64,000 nucleotides of DNA. Origin: Colius striatus (taxonomy: Eukaryota > Chordata > Aves > Coliiformes > Coliidae). Shown piece after piece: positions 11,364 through 23,843 of this stretch; position 1 is the stretch's first letter; each line of letters opens with the position of its first letter. Both the position numbers and the translations under genes were made by a program. The stretch spans positions 3,771,501 to 3,835,500 of the forward strand of contig NC_084767.1 of NCBI RefSeq assembly GCF_028858725.1, written 5' to 3'. A model generated the notes under the pieces. The model was not told the origin of the DNA and ran no database searches. It worked only from the letters and a program-made list of their open reading frames with translations.

Positions 11364-12170
11364 CACAGAACCTCCCAGAATGGCAGGGGTTGGAAGGGAC
11401 CTCTAGAAATCATCCAGTTCCACCTCCTTCTAAAGCAAGTTCCTCTCCATCAGGTCACATAGGAACATGTCCAGGCAGGTTTTAGAAACCTCCAGAGAAG
11501 GAGCCTCCACACTCTCCCTGGGCAGCCAGGGCTCTCTCACCTTCACAGTAAAGAAGTTTCTCCTCATGTTCAAGTGGAACTTCATGTCTCCTAGCTTGTG
11601 CCCATTACTCCTTGTCCTGTCACTGGGCACTACAGAAAAAAGACTGTCCTCATCCTCTCAACATCCACTCTTTAGGTACTTATAAGCATTGATAAGGTTC
11701 CTCCTTATAAGCATTGATAAGGTTCCTCCTCAGTCTTCTTGTCAGAGAGATATTCCAGTCCCCTGACCATCTTGGTAGTCTGCTGCTGGGCTCTCCCTAG
11801 CAGTTCTTTAACTGGGTAGTCCAGAACTGGACACAATTAGTACTCTAAACAAGGCCTTACCAGAGCAGAGGAGAAGGAGAATCTCCCTCAACCTGCTGGC
11901 CACACTGTTCTTGATGCACCCCAGGATGCCATTGGCCTTCTTGGCCACATTGCTGGCTCATGTTCAGTTTGCTTCCCACCAGAACTCTCCGGTCTCTCTC
12001 TGCAGAGCTGCTCTCCAGCAGGTCAATCCCCAGCCTGTACTGGTGCGTGGCATGTTACTCCCCAGGTGCAGGACTCTGCACTTGCACATGTTGATGAGCC
12101 TCATGAGGTTTCCTCCCCTCATCTCTCAATCTCTCTCAAGAAGGTGTCCCATGGACATGTCCATCCACTG
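11364..12170 (-). mobile_element. CR1 LINE fragment, minus strand
   Basis: Reverse complement of the CR1 3' end: starts with 'cagaatggcaggggttggaa' (the element's 3' terminus), includes the 'aacatgtccaggcaggtttt' and 'acagtaaagaagtttctcct' blocks, and runs about 800 bp into the reverse-transcriptase C-terminal region. The copy contains stops and a 25-bp perfect tandem duplication at 11679-11728. It faces the plus-strand CR1 at 4618-5200, so the two form a long inverted pair around the 5' half of the C5orf47-like gene. Confidence 0.92.
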
Positions 12171-12439
12171 CAGCAGCGGATTTACCAGATGTGGCCTATG
12201 GGATTCCTCAAACCACTTAAGTGCACAAGTCACATCGATTTTTTGCTTTGGCATTGAATTAGTGCTGTGTGTTATTTACCAGAGTTTCATGCCATTTAGC
12301 TGCTTGGGGGAGTGAAAGTGTTACGAATTAGAAAGAATGAATTCTATGAAAACTTTTCCTAATGGTTGTAGCAGCACCAGCAACATGAACGGTACTGACA
12401 ATCCATCACCCTTAAGAATGGATCTGAAAAGCCCAAGAA

Positions 12440-12680
12440 GCAAACCGGGATCTCTCCCCGGCCTTTGAGGAAGCACAATCCCCAAGCCGCTGTCCCGCTG
12501 ACTGGGAGGGCAGGGTGCTGTGCAGACGGACCCCACGAGGTGGCGACCTTACCTACCGAACCGGTCGCCTTGCCGCTGCGGGGCCACCTGCCAGGGAGAC
12601 AAGGGAGCTCAGGGCAGGGGAAAAACCCACAGCACTCTTGGGCTGAGCAGTCCCAGGATTTCCAGCTAGTTTATACACTG
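12440..12680 (-). promoter_or_regulatory. GC-rich patch with TATA-like and donor motifs, candidate promoter
   Basis: A local rise in GC and CpG inside AT-rich flanks. On the minus strand a GTATAAAC box lies at about 12669-12677. About 120 nt downstream a consensus donor (GTAG/GTAAGG) ends at 12553. A CCTGGCAG acceptor-like site lies at about 12590. It could be the promoter and non-coding first exon of the C5orf47-like gene, 2.3 kb from its start codon. There is no coding potential I can defend. Confidence 0.3.
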
Positions 12681-15600
12681 CCAAAAACAACAACAAAAAA
12701 GGCATTTTGCATGTCCGCAGTTGAAAACAACTTCCAGAGGCACAGCCTGACGGTTTGCCAAAGTAATTTGCTATTCCCCAATGATTAAAGGGCATCTGCT
12801 GCAGGCACCAAAGTCTACAGGCTAAAAAAAGGAGGTCACAAATCCGATATGGCTACCAAGTCAGTAGCCTCGAGATCAATTGTGATCTCAAAATAAATAA
12901 ACCCTAAACACTCTCTTCACTTCTGCAAAGACCAGAGCTGATAAATTGGCGTAGGGAGGTAGCATCTGGCAAGTTCAGTTTGGGGGTATTAAACCGAGAC
13001 AAAGGCAACTAAATAGCTTTATTAAATACTGATCGTGGAGTGCAAAATGCATCATGCCCATTAGCAACAAGGCCTTGGTCAAGAAAGCACTCCCCATTTG
13101 CTGAAATACCAAAGACTCACTGGGGTCCACATCACAAAACAACCCTGAGCACACAAACATAAAGCGAAACAGCACCTGTTTTCATTCTCTGACTGTCTTT
13201 GCATTGTGCACAAACACTTACTGCTGAGGCTTCCTGATCAGGAGTTCCCTTTGCCAACTGGCGAGCTGCTTTCCTCCTGTGGGCCCACCAGAGCATCAGG
13301 GCTGCCAAAGCAGTGGTTTTTCTCAGCATCTATATTTATGGAATATGCCTCCACCCTACTAAAACAAGTTCACATGCCTTGTGAGGCACGTTTGGTCCAC
13401 TTCTCCCAGCAGTGCGTTGCCAGGACTTTGATTTCAAACATAAGTGCAGCTCAGATTCCTTTCCGGATCTGTTGCTACTGAAAACCAGCATCAATGCCAC
13501 CTGAAATCTGAGCAATCCGCAGAACTGGAAAATTCAGCTGCCTGCTGCTGTTCATCCTCCTTTCTACATGTGTGACCTGCCAGCTAGCCACTTGCTCTGT
13601 ATTTGTCACTTTGAACAAACATCTCAGCTTTCCACCACATCTTCAACTGCCTAGTTAAAAATAGAGCAGATTCAGCTTTCAGCCCGCACCTCATCACGCT
13701 GTTTTGTATTCCAATGTCAAGCTTCTCCAGCTCAGAACTTGCATTGTTTCCTGAAGTCTATTGTTTCAGTTTTACTTTGGCCAAGTGTGCATTATCCTCA
13801 TCTGTTGACCTTGACTATCGTTTTTAGAATAAAGGTGGTAGCAAGCCTACAGCTTGTGCCAAGGAGAGGGGAGGAAGGAAGGAGCGGATGGGACATCGCT
13901 GCGTGCACATCTTGTGATTCCCTGCAAAAAGGAAACTCCTCCTGCTGCTGGAGATTTGTTTTTCTACGAGGCTTCTCTGCAATGGAGTTAAACAAAGTAC
14001 TCACACGAGTCAACATAATTCAGGCAAGGCAGATTGCTTATTAAACATTACATTATCTTGATCCACTGCAAATTGTGACTACATCTGAAATACGAATCGT
14101 AACACTGTTAACAGGGATTTTTACGTGGAAATTATGCTAATTCTGACAAGAGCTACAGTCAAACCTGGTTAATTATACCCTCAGCAGTAGCACAATTACT
14201 GTATCTCTTTCGTTTTCACAGAATATTTAGTAAGAGTCACAGGAGTGGGGTATTTTATTAGAATGTGGTTACTTTAGAGAATACACAGGGGACCATTTAT
14301 TAGTGTGACTTGGGATCGTTATGAAAACAAAACTCACCACTCCTCGTAAATCCAAGCGATGCATTACCCCTTCAGCTTTTGCTTACTTGTAAGGTTTCAT
14401 AATTTACAACGGATCTCACAGTTAATTATGTAAGCAATAACACAGTGCAGCAGAGAGATAAAATGGCCAGCTGCCATTTTAACACACCTGCATTTCATAT
14501 TAATGAACCTGCAGATCTCAGATTGCTTTGCAAACCACGCATGTGGGAATCGCTTCATCCGCACCAGTCATAAGGAAAGACATATTTCCCCATTTCTCCA
14601 TGCTGGGCATAAAAATATTTAGCTGGCTATAAACTAAGTTTGTTACATAAAAGCCTGAGCTTCCCCTTGAGAGACTTTCCAATCACTGAGAAGATGCACA
14701 GATTTTATAATCAAAACCCAAATCGCCAAGACTGAAACCCCTGGCTTAGAAGAATTCTGTGTTACAGCATTTAGACAGAGGCTGCTATCTGAAATAAAAC
14801 TACAGAGGAAACTCAAAAAGGCAAAATCAGTGCTGAAGAATACAGCAGAGTTAAGCACCCTTATTTCCAGGAAGGACTTACAGTCAAGTGGATACAGCAG
14901 AAGGCAGGCAAGGACTTAAATTGTCTCTGACTTCACTTCTGCATGTAAATGTGCGAGTTATTGGTGTTTAATGACGACATCCTTTGTTTCCAAATCAGAT
15001 ACAGTAAACCTTTAACCAAATTTTGGGCTGTGATACGAAACATTACTGCTGCTATTCCAGGGTGCGTGCAGTTAGACCCTATGTGAACACACACAGATGA
15101 AGAAGTTCAGTCCTACCTGCAATAAACCTCCAGATACTCTTCTGTCACGTCCTAGAAGAATACTGGTTAAGTACAAGACACAAAAAGCAGAAATCACTAA
15201 GTCACCCTCAGATTCAGTAGTAATGTAGGTCTCTCAAGACCATCTGTCTGAGCACAGAAAGCTCACGCTTTCTTTGCTTCTCTTCTGAAATCTAACATGA
15301 TCTCAGGCCAAAGTGCGCCTGCAGGCAAACGTAATCACCAGTACCTCTGTCTACGTATGTGTGTATACATACTTATATATATATGAGACAGTATTCTTTA
15401 ACTACAGTACAAATACCACTAAAAAGGCTTATTCCTCAGCAGTAAGTTCACTTTGTAATGGTATTAGTGTCTTCACAGAACTGTTCCAGATACTGAGTAT
15501 TCACTCCCTCCCAGCCCCCAGAGACATAAGGATGCTGCCAGAAAAGGAACAGAGCAGGGCTTCTGTCTCCAAGCGCTGCTAGCTCTGCAGAGAAAACTGA

Positions 15601-18600
15601 AGCAGTCACTGCTTTGTTCTGCCATCACATTCCTCCAAAGGCATCCCCCTGTAAAAGCAATGCTTGAGCAAATTTTCTTGCAACTGACTGAAGAGCTGAG
15701 TTGATTCTGCCAGTGTGTACAGAGCAACATCTGTCTGGGAACAGCTGGCCCGCTGAAGCAAAGCTGGGGGCTACTGTCTGCTGCTTACAGTGAGAATGTT
15801 CCTCAAAAACCTAAGAAATGGCATTTATCTCACTGAAAGAAAATTCAGAAACACTTGGCATGAATGTACCCGCCCCCCCCCCCCCCCCCCCCACGTGCTC
15901 AAAGCAGCAAGCACTGTCTTGAAAAATGACACTTTGCTAACTAGACAACTTCATGCTTTCACATGCCCAGCGAGGCAGCAACAATCACTAAGCAAACTGA
16001 TCCTGGTTCATGAGTCAGCAGCAAAGTGAGATGGTGATTTAGATTGAGCAAACATTTTCTGGAGAGGTTTTTTTTTTGTAATGGGTTGCTCTATGTGTGA
16101 ATTGTGACCCTTCCACAGATTACAAAAGCGTGTTAAGAGTTACCAAAGGCACATAGTGTGTGTCAACTGCACCCTACACCATCAGTCTGCCATTTAAGTG
16201 ATACCAATGCTTTTCCTTCACACAAAAAGCACAGCAACTCACCCTGCCAGGCAGTTTAGGAATGAAAAGAAAAAGCCACATAGCCATGATAAAACTAAAG
16301 ACTGTTTGAAACTTTAATGCAAAACCATGTTCTCAGTGACCCTTTACCTGTGTTGTGTTCAGGTGATTTAATCTCAGCTTTCATGACTCACCAAAATTAC
16401 ATTTCAGAAAGAAAAACATAAACCTTATATCTTTGTTTTATATATACAGAGAGGCATGTGAGCTTTTGACTAGTAAATTGTGTGAAGGAACGTCAACAGA
16501 ACAGTAGCACACTATGGTCTCCCAAAGTCCACAAACGAGGTGACCAAGGGAGATTCCCTTGGCGATACATTCAAACAAATCAACATTTAGTACTAAATTG
16601 TCTGTCTGAGAAGCCCTAGAAAAAGAGAGCAAGTTACAGTTCCTATGCCCTGGAAACAGACATGTTTGGTAACATTCATCAGAGCATCAAGTTCCAGAAA
16701 GACTTTCTCCCCATCTTCAGTGGGGAGCTCAGTAATATGTGCAGAGCATCAATACAGCCCCCCCACACCCCCTTCAATTTCTGTTACTGCAAAGACAGCT
16801 ATGAGTATATTCTTGTCCCAAAGGCTCCTTTTTCATTCTGACAGACTGAATCAGCTTATTTTACACAGAGGAAGGGATGTCAGTGTTTTCTCCTCATCTA
16901 TCCTGAGGCTATTATTTGTCTTATATTTCCTGCAGGCAGGGAAATGTGCATTTTGGATTGTGGCTGAGTGAGCTTTCATAGCACTGAATAAATGGCAGCT
17001 GGAGAGTCAGGACAAACAGTAAAAACTGTCCAACAACGTCTTGACAGCCAAGAGGCTGTCTTTAAAATATACCTTAGCCTTCAAATCCGTATGAGATGGG
17101 CTATCCATCCCCACTCAAGACTTCTTCACTGATGTGGAATGTAGCAGTTCATTTAGTCAAAGTAGTTCCCAAGAGAAAGCTGGTGGCTGTGCTCGACAAG
17201 CAGTTTGTGCTGGAAGAAAACGGTTGATATTCATGTACTGTGGAAATTCTGAAGTTCCACCCCTCAGGCATCCCTCCATCTTCTGGAGTCTGCCTGGAGC
17301 ATGTATTTATAGTTTCAGGACAAAGTGAAACCCAAAAGGCATTTGTTATATCATCTTTCCTAGAAAGTTACTTCTCAGCAATTCAGAACCAGCCAAGGCC
17401 ACCACTACCAACGGTGATTAACTTCAGTTCTGAATGCTACAGACTTCTGGCATTCCACCTTATTGAGTTGAATTTTTTAGCCTCTGCCTATGTAGTAACA
17501 TTTCATTTATTAAGCATTCAACAAAGTATTTTGTAGTCTTCATGTAGGAAATTTCAGAATGAATACACACATCCCCAGCTGCAAATCAGATGCTGTATCC
17601 TGACAAACACCTCTAAGTTTACAGCATTTGGAAGTGAAATCAGCCAGGGAGTGCCTTGTTTCTCAAGGACACCACTAATTTCACCACCGTGGCATCAAAA
17701 GACTTAAACCCCCCATATCCCAGGACCAAATTTCAAGCCTATTGTACTTGTTAAAAAACATTATCAGATAAACCACTGATAAGCACATGCTTTCTAAGAG
17801 ACCATTTGCACTTAAAAACGAGGTCAAGAACTTGTTATCACGTTGGGAGAGGCTCAACTATGGCTGCTTCCTAACAATACCCCAATGCAGAGAACAGCAG
17901 AGAACAGAGAGATAAGGCTTCCCTTACCAGCCAAGTCACATGCTAAGAACTGGTCAGTACTGTCTGGTGCTGTTTGGCTGGCACAAACCCCAGCACGGAG
18001 GAATTCATTATCCACTGGACAGACAACTGCATCTGCAGCCTCTCAATCTCTGATCCAAAGCACACCAGCCCTTTCTGTTTAAATAGCCATTTTAACAGTT
18101 TGGAAGTATATGCAGGGAGTCACCAGCTAAACTTTTCATTCTTGTTTAAAAAGTTTCTGAAAGCATCAGTGTCTGAGTTTGCATCATCTGAGGCCAGTGA
18201 GAAATGAGTGATGAGCACGTGGGCAGAACTAACCCCACGCTTGCTCGGTTTTTTAAAGTCTGAAGCACCCACAGCAAAGAAGGATACTCAACCTCCATTT
18301 AGCATTTACAACACCATTCCTTAGATGATGGCCCCAGAGATAGTAGCTCAGAGGACAACAGCTAAGTGCTGGTTCAGTGCAGTGAGTTGATTCCTACTGC
18401 AGTGCTGCATTTTGGGCCGCAGCTTTTTTTCACAAGGTACCTGTGCATATGCCAACTCACAGTTCATTTAGCAGAGCAACTTCCAGCCCAATCACAATTA
18501 TATTTCACTGAAGTTTATCTCTTTGTATCACAGTAAGAACACAAAGAAAGCTGGGGGAATTCCTACCTACTGGGGATGCAAAACTCTTGAATCCTTTATG

Positions 18601-19550
18601 TATGGTTCCATTTGAATAGCCCTTAAAGGGCAGATACATAAAGCTGTAACACTTCACCAGACTTCTTTGACATTTCAAGTTTAGGTACTTTAAATTAAAG
18701 GCTGACACCAGCAAAGCTCTTTAAAATGCCAGACTATTCCCTTCTGCAAGTATCACATCACAACCATGAAACAAATGAAAAAGAATCCTTGTCTGTCCAC
18801 GCCTTGCTTGGCTCTATCCTGGCCCTAGTCTGGTTATCTTTTTGTCCCAGCTGCACACTGTGGCTTCAGACTTACAAGATGGGCCTCAGCGCTATTCTTC
18901 TCATTGAGGACATCACCTGCCCAATTACCTTGATTTCACAGCTGTGCATTGGTATTCATCTGTGACTATGAATTAGATGCAGAGAGCATGAAGTAGAAAC
19001 AAGGGACCCAACTACAGTCCTTGGGCTAGGCTGTTGTGCTCAAGGCTGTGCAAAAAAATAGACATGGTCGTGCTGAAGCTGCTGAAAGGCTTTTCCAAAG
19101 CTACATGTGATGTCCAACAAACACTCAACAAGCACCCGATTCACAAAATGAAGTAGTCAGTATTCACATTCCCTGAAGACAACATCTAGACACAAGCAGT
19201 AAGGGGAGTTGTTCTTCCAGTTCAATTCAGTTCAACAGAGAGCAGTTCCACAGGCCTCTCGGCATCGCCCTTTCCATTTCTGCAGCACTGCACGTTGATT
19301 TTGTACCAATTCAGTGTCCAGGGTACTCACACCTCTCAGGTGATAGGTTATATTCTCTCTCACACCCCCCTCCCAACACCATGCTCCACCTTTCAACCAG
19401 ATAGGGACTACAGAACTCAGCCTAAAGCACTTCACACATCACAAAGCCAGACACACATCCCCTACACTTCATCACAAGCACTTCCCGGAGCCCCTCTGTG
19501 AGCTTCAGCCACACAGGAGCCCGGTTCCACAGCAGGTTTCAAAGAGAAAG
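12681..19550. other. Intergenic DNA between the C5orf47-like gene and the CPEB4 3' end
   Basis: About 6.9 kb without a supported gene. It holds a 20-base C tract at 15873-15892 and a short TA run near 15375. AT-rich stretches at about 14040-14560 contain TAAT and CAGCTG-type motifs of the kind seen in conserved non-coding elements, but conservation cannot be judged from one sequence. Confidence 0.6.
15873..15892. repeat. 20-base C homopolymer
   Basis: Uninterrupted run of 20 C following 'cccg'. A likely length-polymorphic site; assembled length may be wrong. Confidence 0.95.
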
Positions 19551-19577
19551 GTTAAGGAGAGCCATTGAGTTAAAAGT

Positions 19578-19583
19578 TTTATT
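19578..19583 (-). promoter_or_regulatory. CPEB4: Distal poly(A) signal of CPEB4
   Basis: AATAAA on the gene strand (plus strand TTTATT) at the edge where AT-rich UTR-like sequence changes to mixed composition. A pyrimidine-rich stretch follows on the gene strand. Chosen as the most distal plausible signal; cleavage is expected near 19550-19565. Confidence 0.6.
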
Positions 19584-19926
19584 CATTCAACATCTCACAT
19601 TACAAATATTTAAAAATTATATGCATACTGGTATAAATAGTCATTTGCAAACTATTTAATAACATTAATTTTCACTAGCACTTCAACAAATGAACTCTTT
19701 AAAAAAAGTAACTTGTGTTATATAACTTAGAGTAGAACATACAAAAATATGAACTTAAACGTGAAAATGACTTTAATAAAAAAATGAATTACCCTTATTT
19801 AAAATGCTATAATAAATACTACAACCTCCCCATACACAGTAAAAACTATATGGAAATTCAGCCAAGTAGTACAATTAACTGACATACTTAAATAATTTTT
19901 CCTTCTGATAATATGAGCAATACATT

Positions 19927-19939
19927 GGGGGGGGGGGGG
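19927..19939. repeat. G13 homopolymer in the CPEB4 3' UTR (C13 on the mRNA)
   Basis: Thirteen G followed by an A run on the plus strand. In the mRNA this reads as a poly(U)-then-poly(C) tract, a possible poly(C)-binding protein site, and it is length-unstable. Confidence 0.9.
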
Positions 19940-20649
19940 AAAAAACAACCAACATATTAGGGATTAGTAAAAACTAGACACCCACTTGCTAAAAGTTTCA
20001 CTTCCAAAAAATATAACAAAAAAATCTGATGAAAATTATAAAAACTAATTATACTTTAAAATTTAAAAATATAAAAAATAAAAGAGTTGAATACAATATT
20101 GTCCCAATTCTTACAATGCTATCACAGTAGCTTTAAAATAAGATAATAAAATAAAGCAAATGACCAAAACCTTTTATTCCACTTTTTTTTTTTAAAAATA
20201 ATCTCAAATTTACATTAGTAGAAAGATTGATTTCTGATTCTTTTCTTTAGAAACACCAGCAAGAAAGAGGATTCACTAGAACAGTAGAAAATGACATTTT
20301 TAAATGTCTGCAATTAAAAACAAAGAATTACACTGCAAAGATCTTCCAGAAGTCTGAAATAGGTATTGCACATAACTTGAAGTTAACTTGCCACAATTCA
20401 TCACATTCAAGTTTTAAATCACCTTTGAACAGAAGGTTTTAACTCTTCAAAAACAAAAGGGGTGAATTATCAAGTCTTTCCAACAGCATCCTTATAAAAC
20501 GCTAAATTCATTCACTGCAAGTTTCAAATTTGCATTCTGCAGAGGTCTGTGTATGGAGAAGTATATGCTATACCAAAAAGCAGGGGGCAGTGGGGATCCT
20601 TTACATATAAAATAATCAGAAACACTTTATTTTACATTGCAAAAATAAC

Positions 20650-20945
20650 CATGTAATTACTCTGTAACTACATTGTAAGTACACGGCCGGTGCCATGCTA
20701 GTGTGATAAAACTACATGCTTATCATTAACCCCTTTGCAAATCGAAGTGATACCCTAAAGCCTGGTAACCCTATTACATGTTAATTATGTTTGGAGCTGG
20801 CTAAGTGGTAACCCCAACCACAAGTCCCATGTAATCCGAAGGACATGTAATCGCTACTTAAGTACAGAGTAATGTATATAATTGTTTATGCCCTGTAAAT
20901 CGAAGTGTAACCAAATAATCTGTAAACACGCTTGTCACACAATCA
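20650..20945 (-). repeat. TGTAA-type degenerate repeat patch in the CPEB4 3' UTR
   Basis: About 300 bp with repeated near-identical words on the plus strand: catgtaattac, ctgtaactac, ttgtaagtac, catgtaatccg, catgtaatcgc, and the pair aaatcgaagtgatacc (20739) and aaatcgaagtgtaacc (20897). CpG is unusually frequent for this AT-rich UTR. It may be a relic of an old repeat that has been conserved. I could not assign it to a named family. Confidence 0.6.
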
Positions 20946-23843
20946 CGAGTGAATATTAGTAGAATAACAATTTCTTACATTAGTCATGCATACTAACATT
21001 ACATGCCTGCCACCTAGCAGGCTCTCTTTTACTCTTTAAATATAATTTAAAAGAGCAGACAACGTTTCTGCAAACACCTAACATCAATTTCGTATTCATA
21101 TTAAAAATGGCTAAACATTCACCAAAAACGGCTGCATTTGTGTCTAGTTTTAAAAACTCAGTAAGAAGCAGTAGACAATTTCGATGGTTCTTTGCTTGTA
21201 AATTTCTACACTATGCATTTAAGTTTCATGGGTCTAAAGACAGTGTCATTTGTCACTTTCATGCTTTTTTATTTTCTTCTTTAATTCTCAACTTTACATA
21301 TACTATTTCTTAAATTATATGTAACACCAAATACCTGGTGCTGGGCTAAGATGTTTAAGCAACATGCTTTCTTTTCTCTGCAGATTCTAAAATAGCATTG
21401 CCAGTGCACAACATCCATAATTCAAAATGTATGCAGAGCACTGAAATGTATAAAAAGCAGAATATAAGAAAATAAAATTTATTAAAATTATTTATATTAA
21501 AAAATGAAGTATATGAAGATCTCTCAGTAATAAAAGTACAAAAAGCTACTCTTTGCAATATGAAAAATTGAGGTATTGCATAAAGAGATATCCCGTCAGT
21601 GAAAAGTGTGCCTAAAAATGCTCACTGTTGGAAAAACAAGATATACAAAAGTAGTGCATAACAAATATACATTATGTGCATGACAAAATAAGTTAGCTAC
21701 AAAAACACTGTACCGAAATTCAGCAGGTCATGTACAAAGGGAAAATTATTATTCAAAGCTAGTTCTCAAACAGTGTTATTTCTTGTAATGGTAACCCATC
21801 TCACCTGTTCACCGGGTAGGATCGGCACAATAGCACACCCCAAGCCACCTACAAGCATTAAAAAAACTAAAGGAACATTCCAACTATAATTATGTACTTC
21901 AGAGAAAAAAAAGGTCCCTGACAATCTACACAAGAGCACTCTGCATTTGCATTACTGTTGTCAATATTTTCAGGGATTTCATTAAAAGCAGCTCCCTTTC
22001 TATACTTGACTAGTAGACAGCAAATGTCTCCATTTTGACCTTTGGAACTTGGTAAGGTATAGTTCATTAAAGCCTGTATTGAAAATAAAAACTGCTTCTC
22101 ATAAAGATAATCTGGGCTAAGGGAAGGGGATGAGGGGGGGCCAGCAAAGGCTTCGAGAATGGAGCAGATGTTTTCCAAGCAGTGCAGAGGCAAGTCTTTG
22201 GTTTGAGAGAATCTGGGATGGTACCGTGCCCCTCGGGGCAGTTCACAAGATTGCCACTGAACCGGGTTGTTTGCACACTGCTAAATAATCATTTGAGAAG
22301 TTGGCCACAGGGCATTAGTTCAAAAAGTAACAAAAATAATTTTCAGAACTACTCCTTCATTCAGCTATTTCAAACTAAACCCCTGCACCCACTCTTGTTT
22401 ATCATTCAATTAACATGTACTCTGTTAATGCTTCTCAAGGTAGAACTCATGTATAGTAAAGCAGGCATTAACTTAGCAACGTTGGCACTTCAAATACCTG
22501 TGTTTCTTTATTCCCCTACATTAAGTTCTGAAGAGGTGGAATCTTAGTTGGGATTCTTTCTACAGGAAGAGTAAGAAAGGCATATGCACACTCGCACCAT
22601 TTCAGGCACAAAACCAGAAAACAGTGCAAAAGACGACTTGGAAACTACTTGGGTTCGTGCCTTCTGTTACAACTAAGTTAGAGGGTGTTTAAAACTAACT
22701 TGACATCCAAGATGGGAAACGAATAAGCAGCCAATTTTAGTTTGTGTGACACGATGGAATATCAAAACTTCAGTAAAAATCAGTGATATCCATGAGGTAT
22801 CTCTAGGTTTTCCACTTTTTCATGTCAAAATGGAGAGCAAAGGCTGGCCCCTGATGAATGTTAGTACATTAGGATATAGAGTTATATATAGCCATCAAAA
22901 ATAAAATCTATACATTTATCCTTCAGAAGAGGAAATGCCAGTTAACTAGTTGTCATTACTCTAGCTTTGGTAGGATTTCTAGGGCTGTAACCAGACGATT
23001 GAATTCTCTTAACGAAAAAACAAACAAAAACAAAAGTGCACTCCCCCCTCAGTAGTAACTTTACTCAACTTTTACATTCAGGAATTCTTAAAAAGTAATC
23101 ATTTTGATGAAAATATAGTAAGCTCTGCCTATCTCATTAGTAATTTGGATGTGGGTGGTAGTCAGAGGCACAGTCAGATACACACTGAGCTAAATTTTCA
23201 AGCCTCAAAACCCTTAACAGATTTGGTATTTTTTACAAGACCATTACTATAATGCTGCTTCAACTTTGCTCATGCTTTTTTTTTTTTTTGCTTTAAACAT
23301 GCTCTTTCCTGTTGGTTGTTAAACGCTAACTTCATCTGTTGCTGGAAAAATCTGAAGTCAAAACAAAAAGAGAGGCAAAAAACAGGCTTCCCTGGGGGAA
23401 AAGTGTCAGAACAGACTGATAGTGTTATTGGTACACGGATAGTCTAATAAAAGTATTCTTAAGTTCTTTATCAACAATAATTTAATTAAAAAATCAAAAT
23501 ACTCTATTGTTTCAATTCTCTTTTCTTAATATTTTTCTCTCCTCTAAGAAAATGTTGCGTGGAATTAAGTGTTCTCTCGGTAGTAAAGACAAGAGAACGC
23601 GACTCACTCGCAACATGTTATCAATACGAAAAGGAGTTCCCAATACAGTTTTCAATGACAAGATTCTACAAAATACCCATATGATAGGTCATTCTTTCAT
23701 TATACTATTGTTAAATTACAGACTACTACAAAAGGACATGCTATCTTGAATAAGAGAAAGGGGAGGGTGGGGGGTAGGGACAATCAGGATAACAGAAGAG
23801 TGCACTTAATTTGAGGCCTGCATATGAGCACTGCAGTGATCAT

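Larger units (their letters stand above)
19560..23843 (-). other. CPEB4: CPEB4 3' UTR
   Basis: About 4.3 kb of AT-rich sequence between the TAA at 23844-23846 and the AATAAA at 19578-19583. A very long 3' UTR is typical of CPEB-family mRNAs. On the transcript strand it holds many CPE-like motifs, TTTTAT or TTTTAAT (plus-strand ataaaa or attaaaa), for example near 19757, 20037, 20083, 20150, 20503, 20613, 20706, 21452, 21472, 22085 and 22900, which fits known translational control of CPEB4 mRNA by CPEB proteins. It also holds a C13 tract and a TGTAA-type repeat patch (separate entries). Several internal AATAAA strings could give shorter forms. Confidence 0.75.

Noticed and set aside
11911-12315. 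134-codon plus-strand open frame
   Set aside because: Antisense to the CR1 fragment at 11364-12170; it reflects element sequence and is not a host gene.
13132-13329. Minus-strand frame starting MLRKTTALAALMLWW with GTAAGT near its middle
   Set aside because: The ATAG before the ATG and the GTAAGT resemble an exon, but the peptide matches nothing I know and no partner exon was found. It may deserve a transcript check, but I do not call it.
20650-20945. HDV-like ribozyme analogous to the one in mammalian CPEB3
   Set aside because: That ribozyme is intronic in CPEB3. I see no double-pseudoknot pairing pattern here, only repeated TGTAA words.
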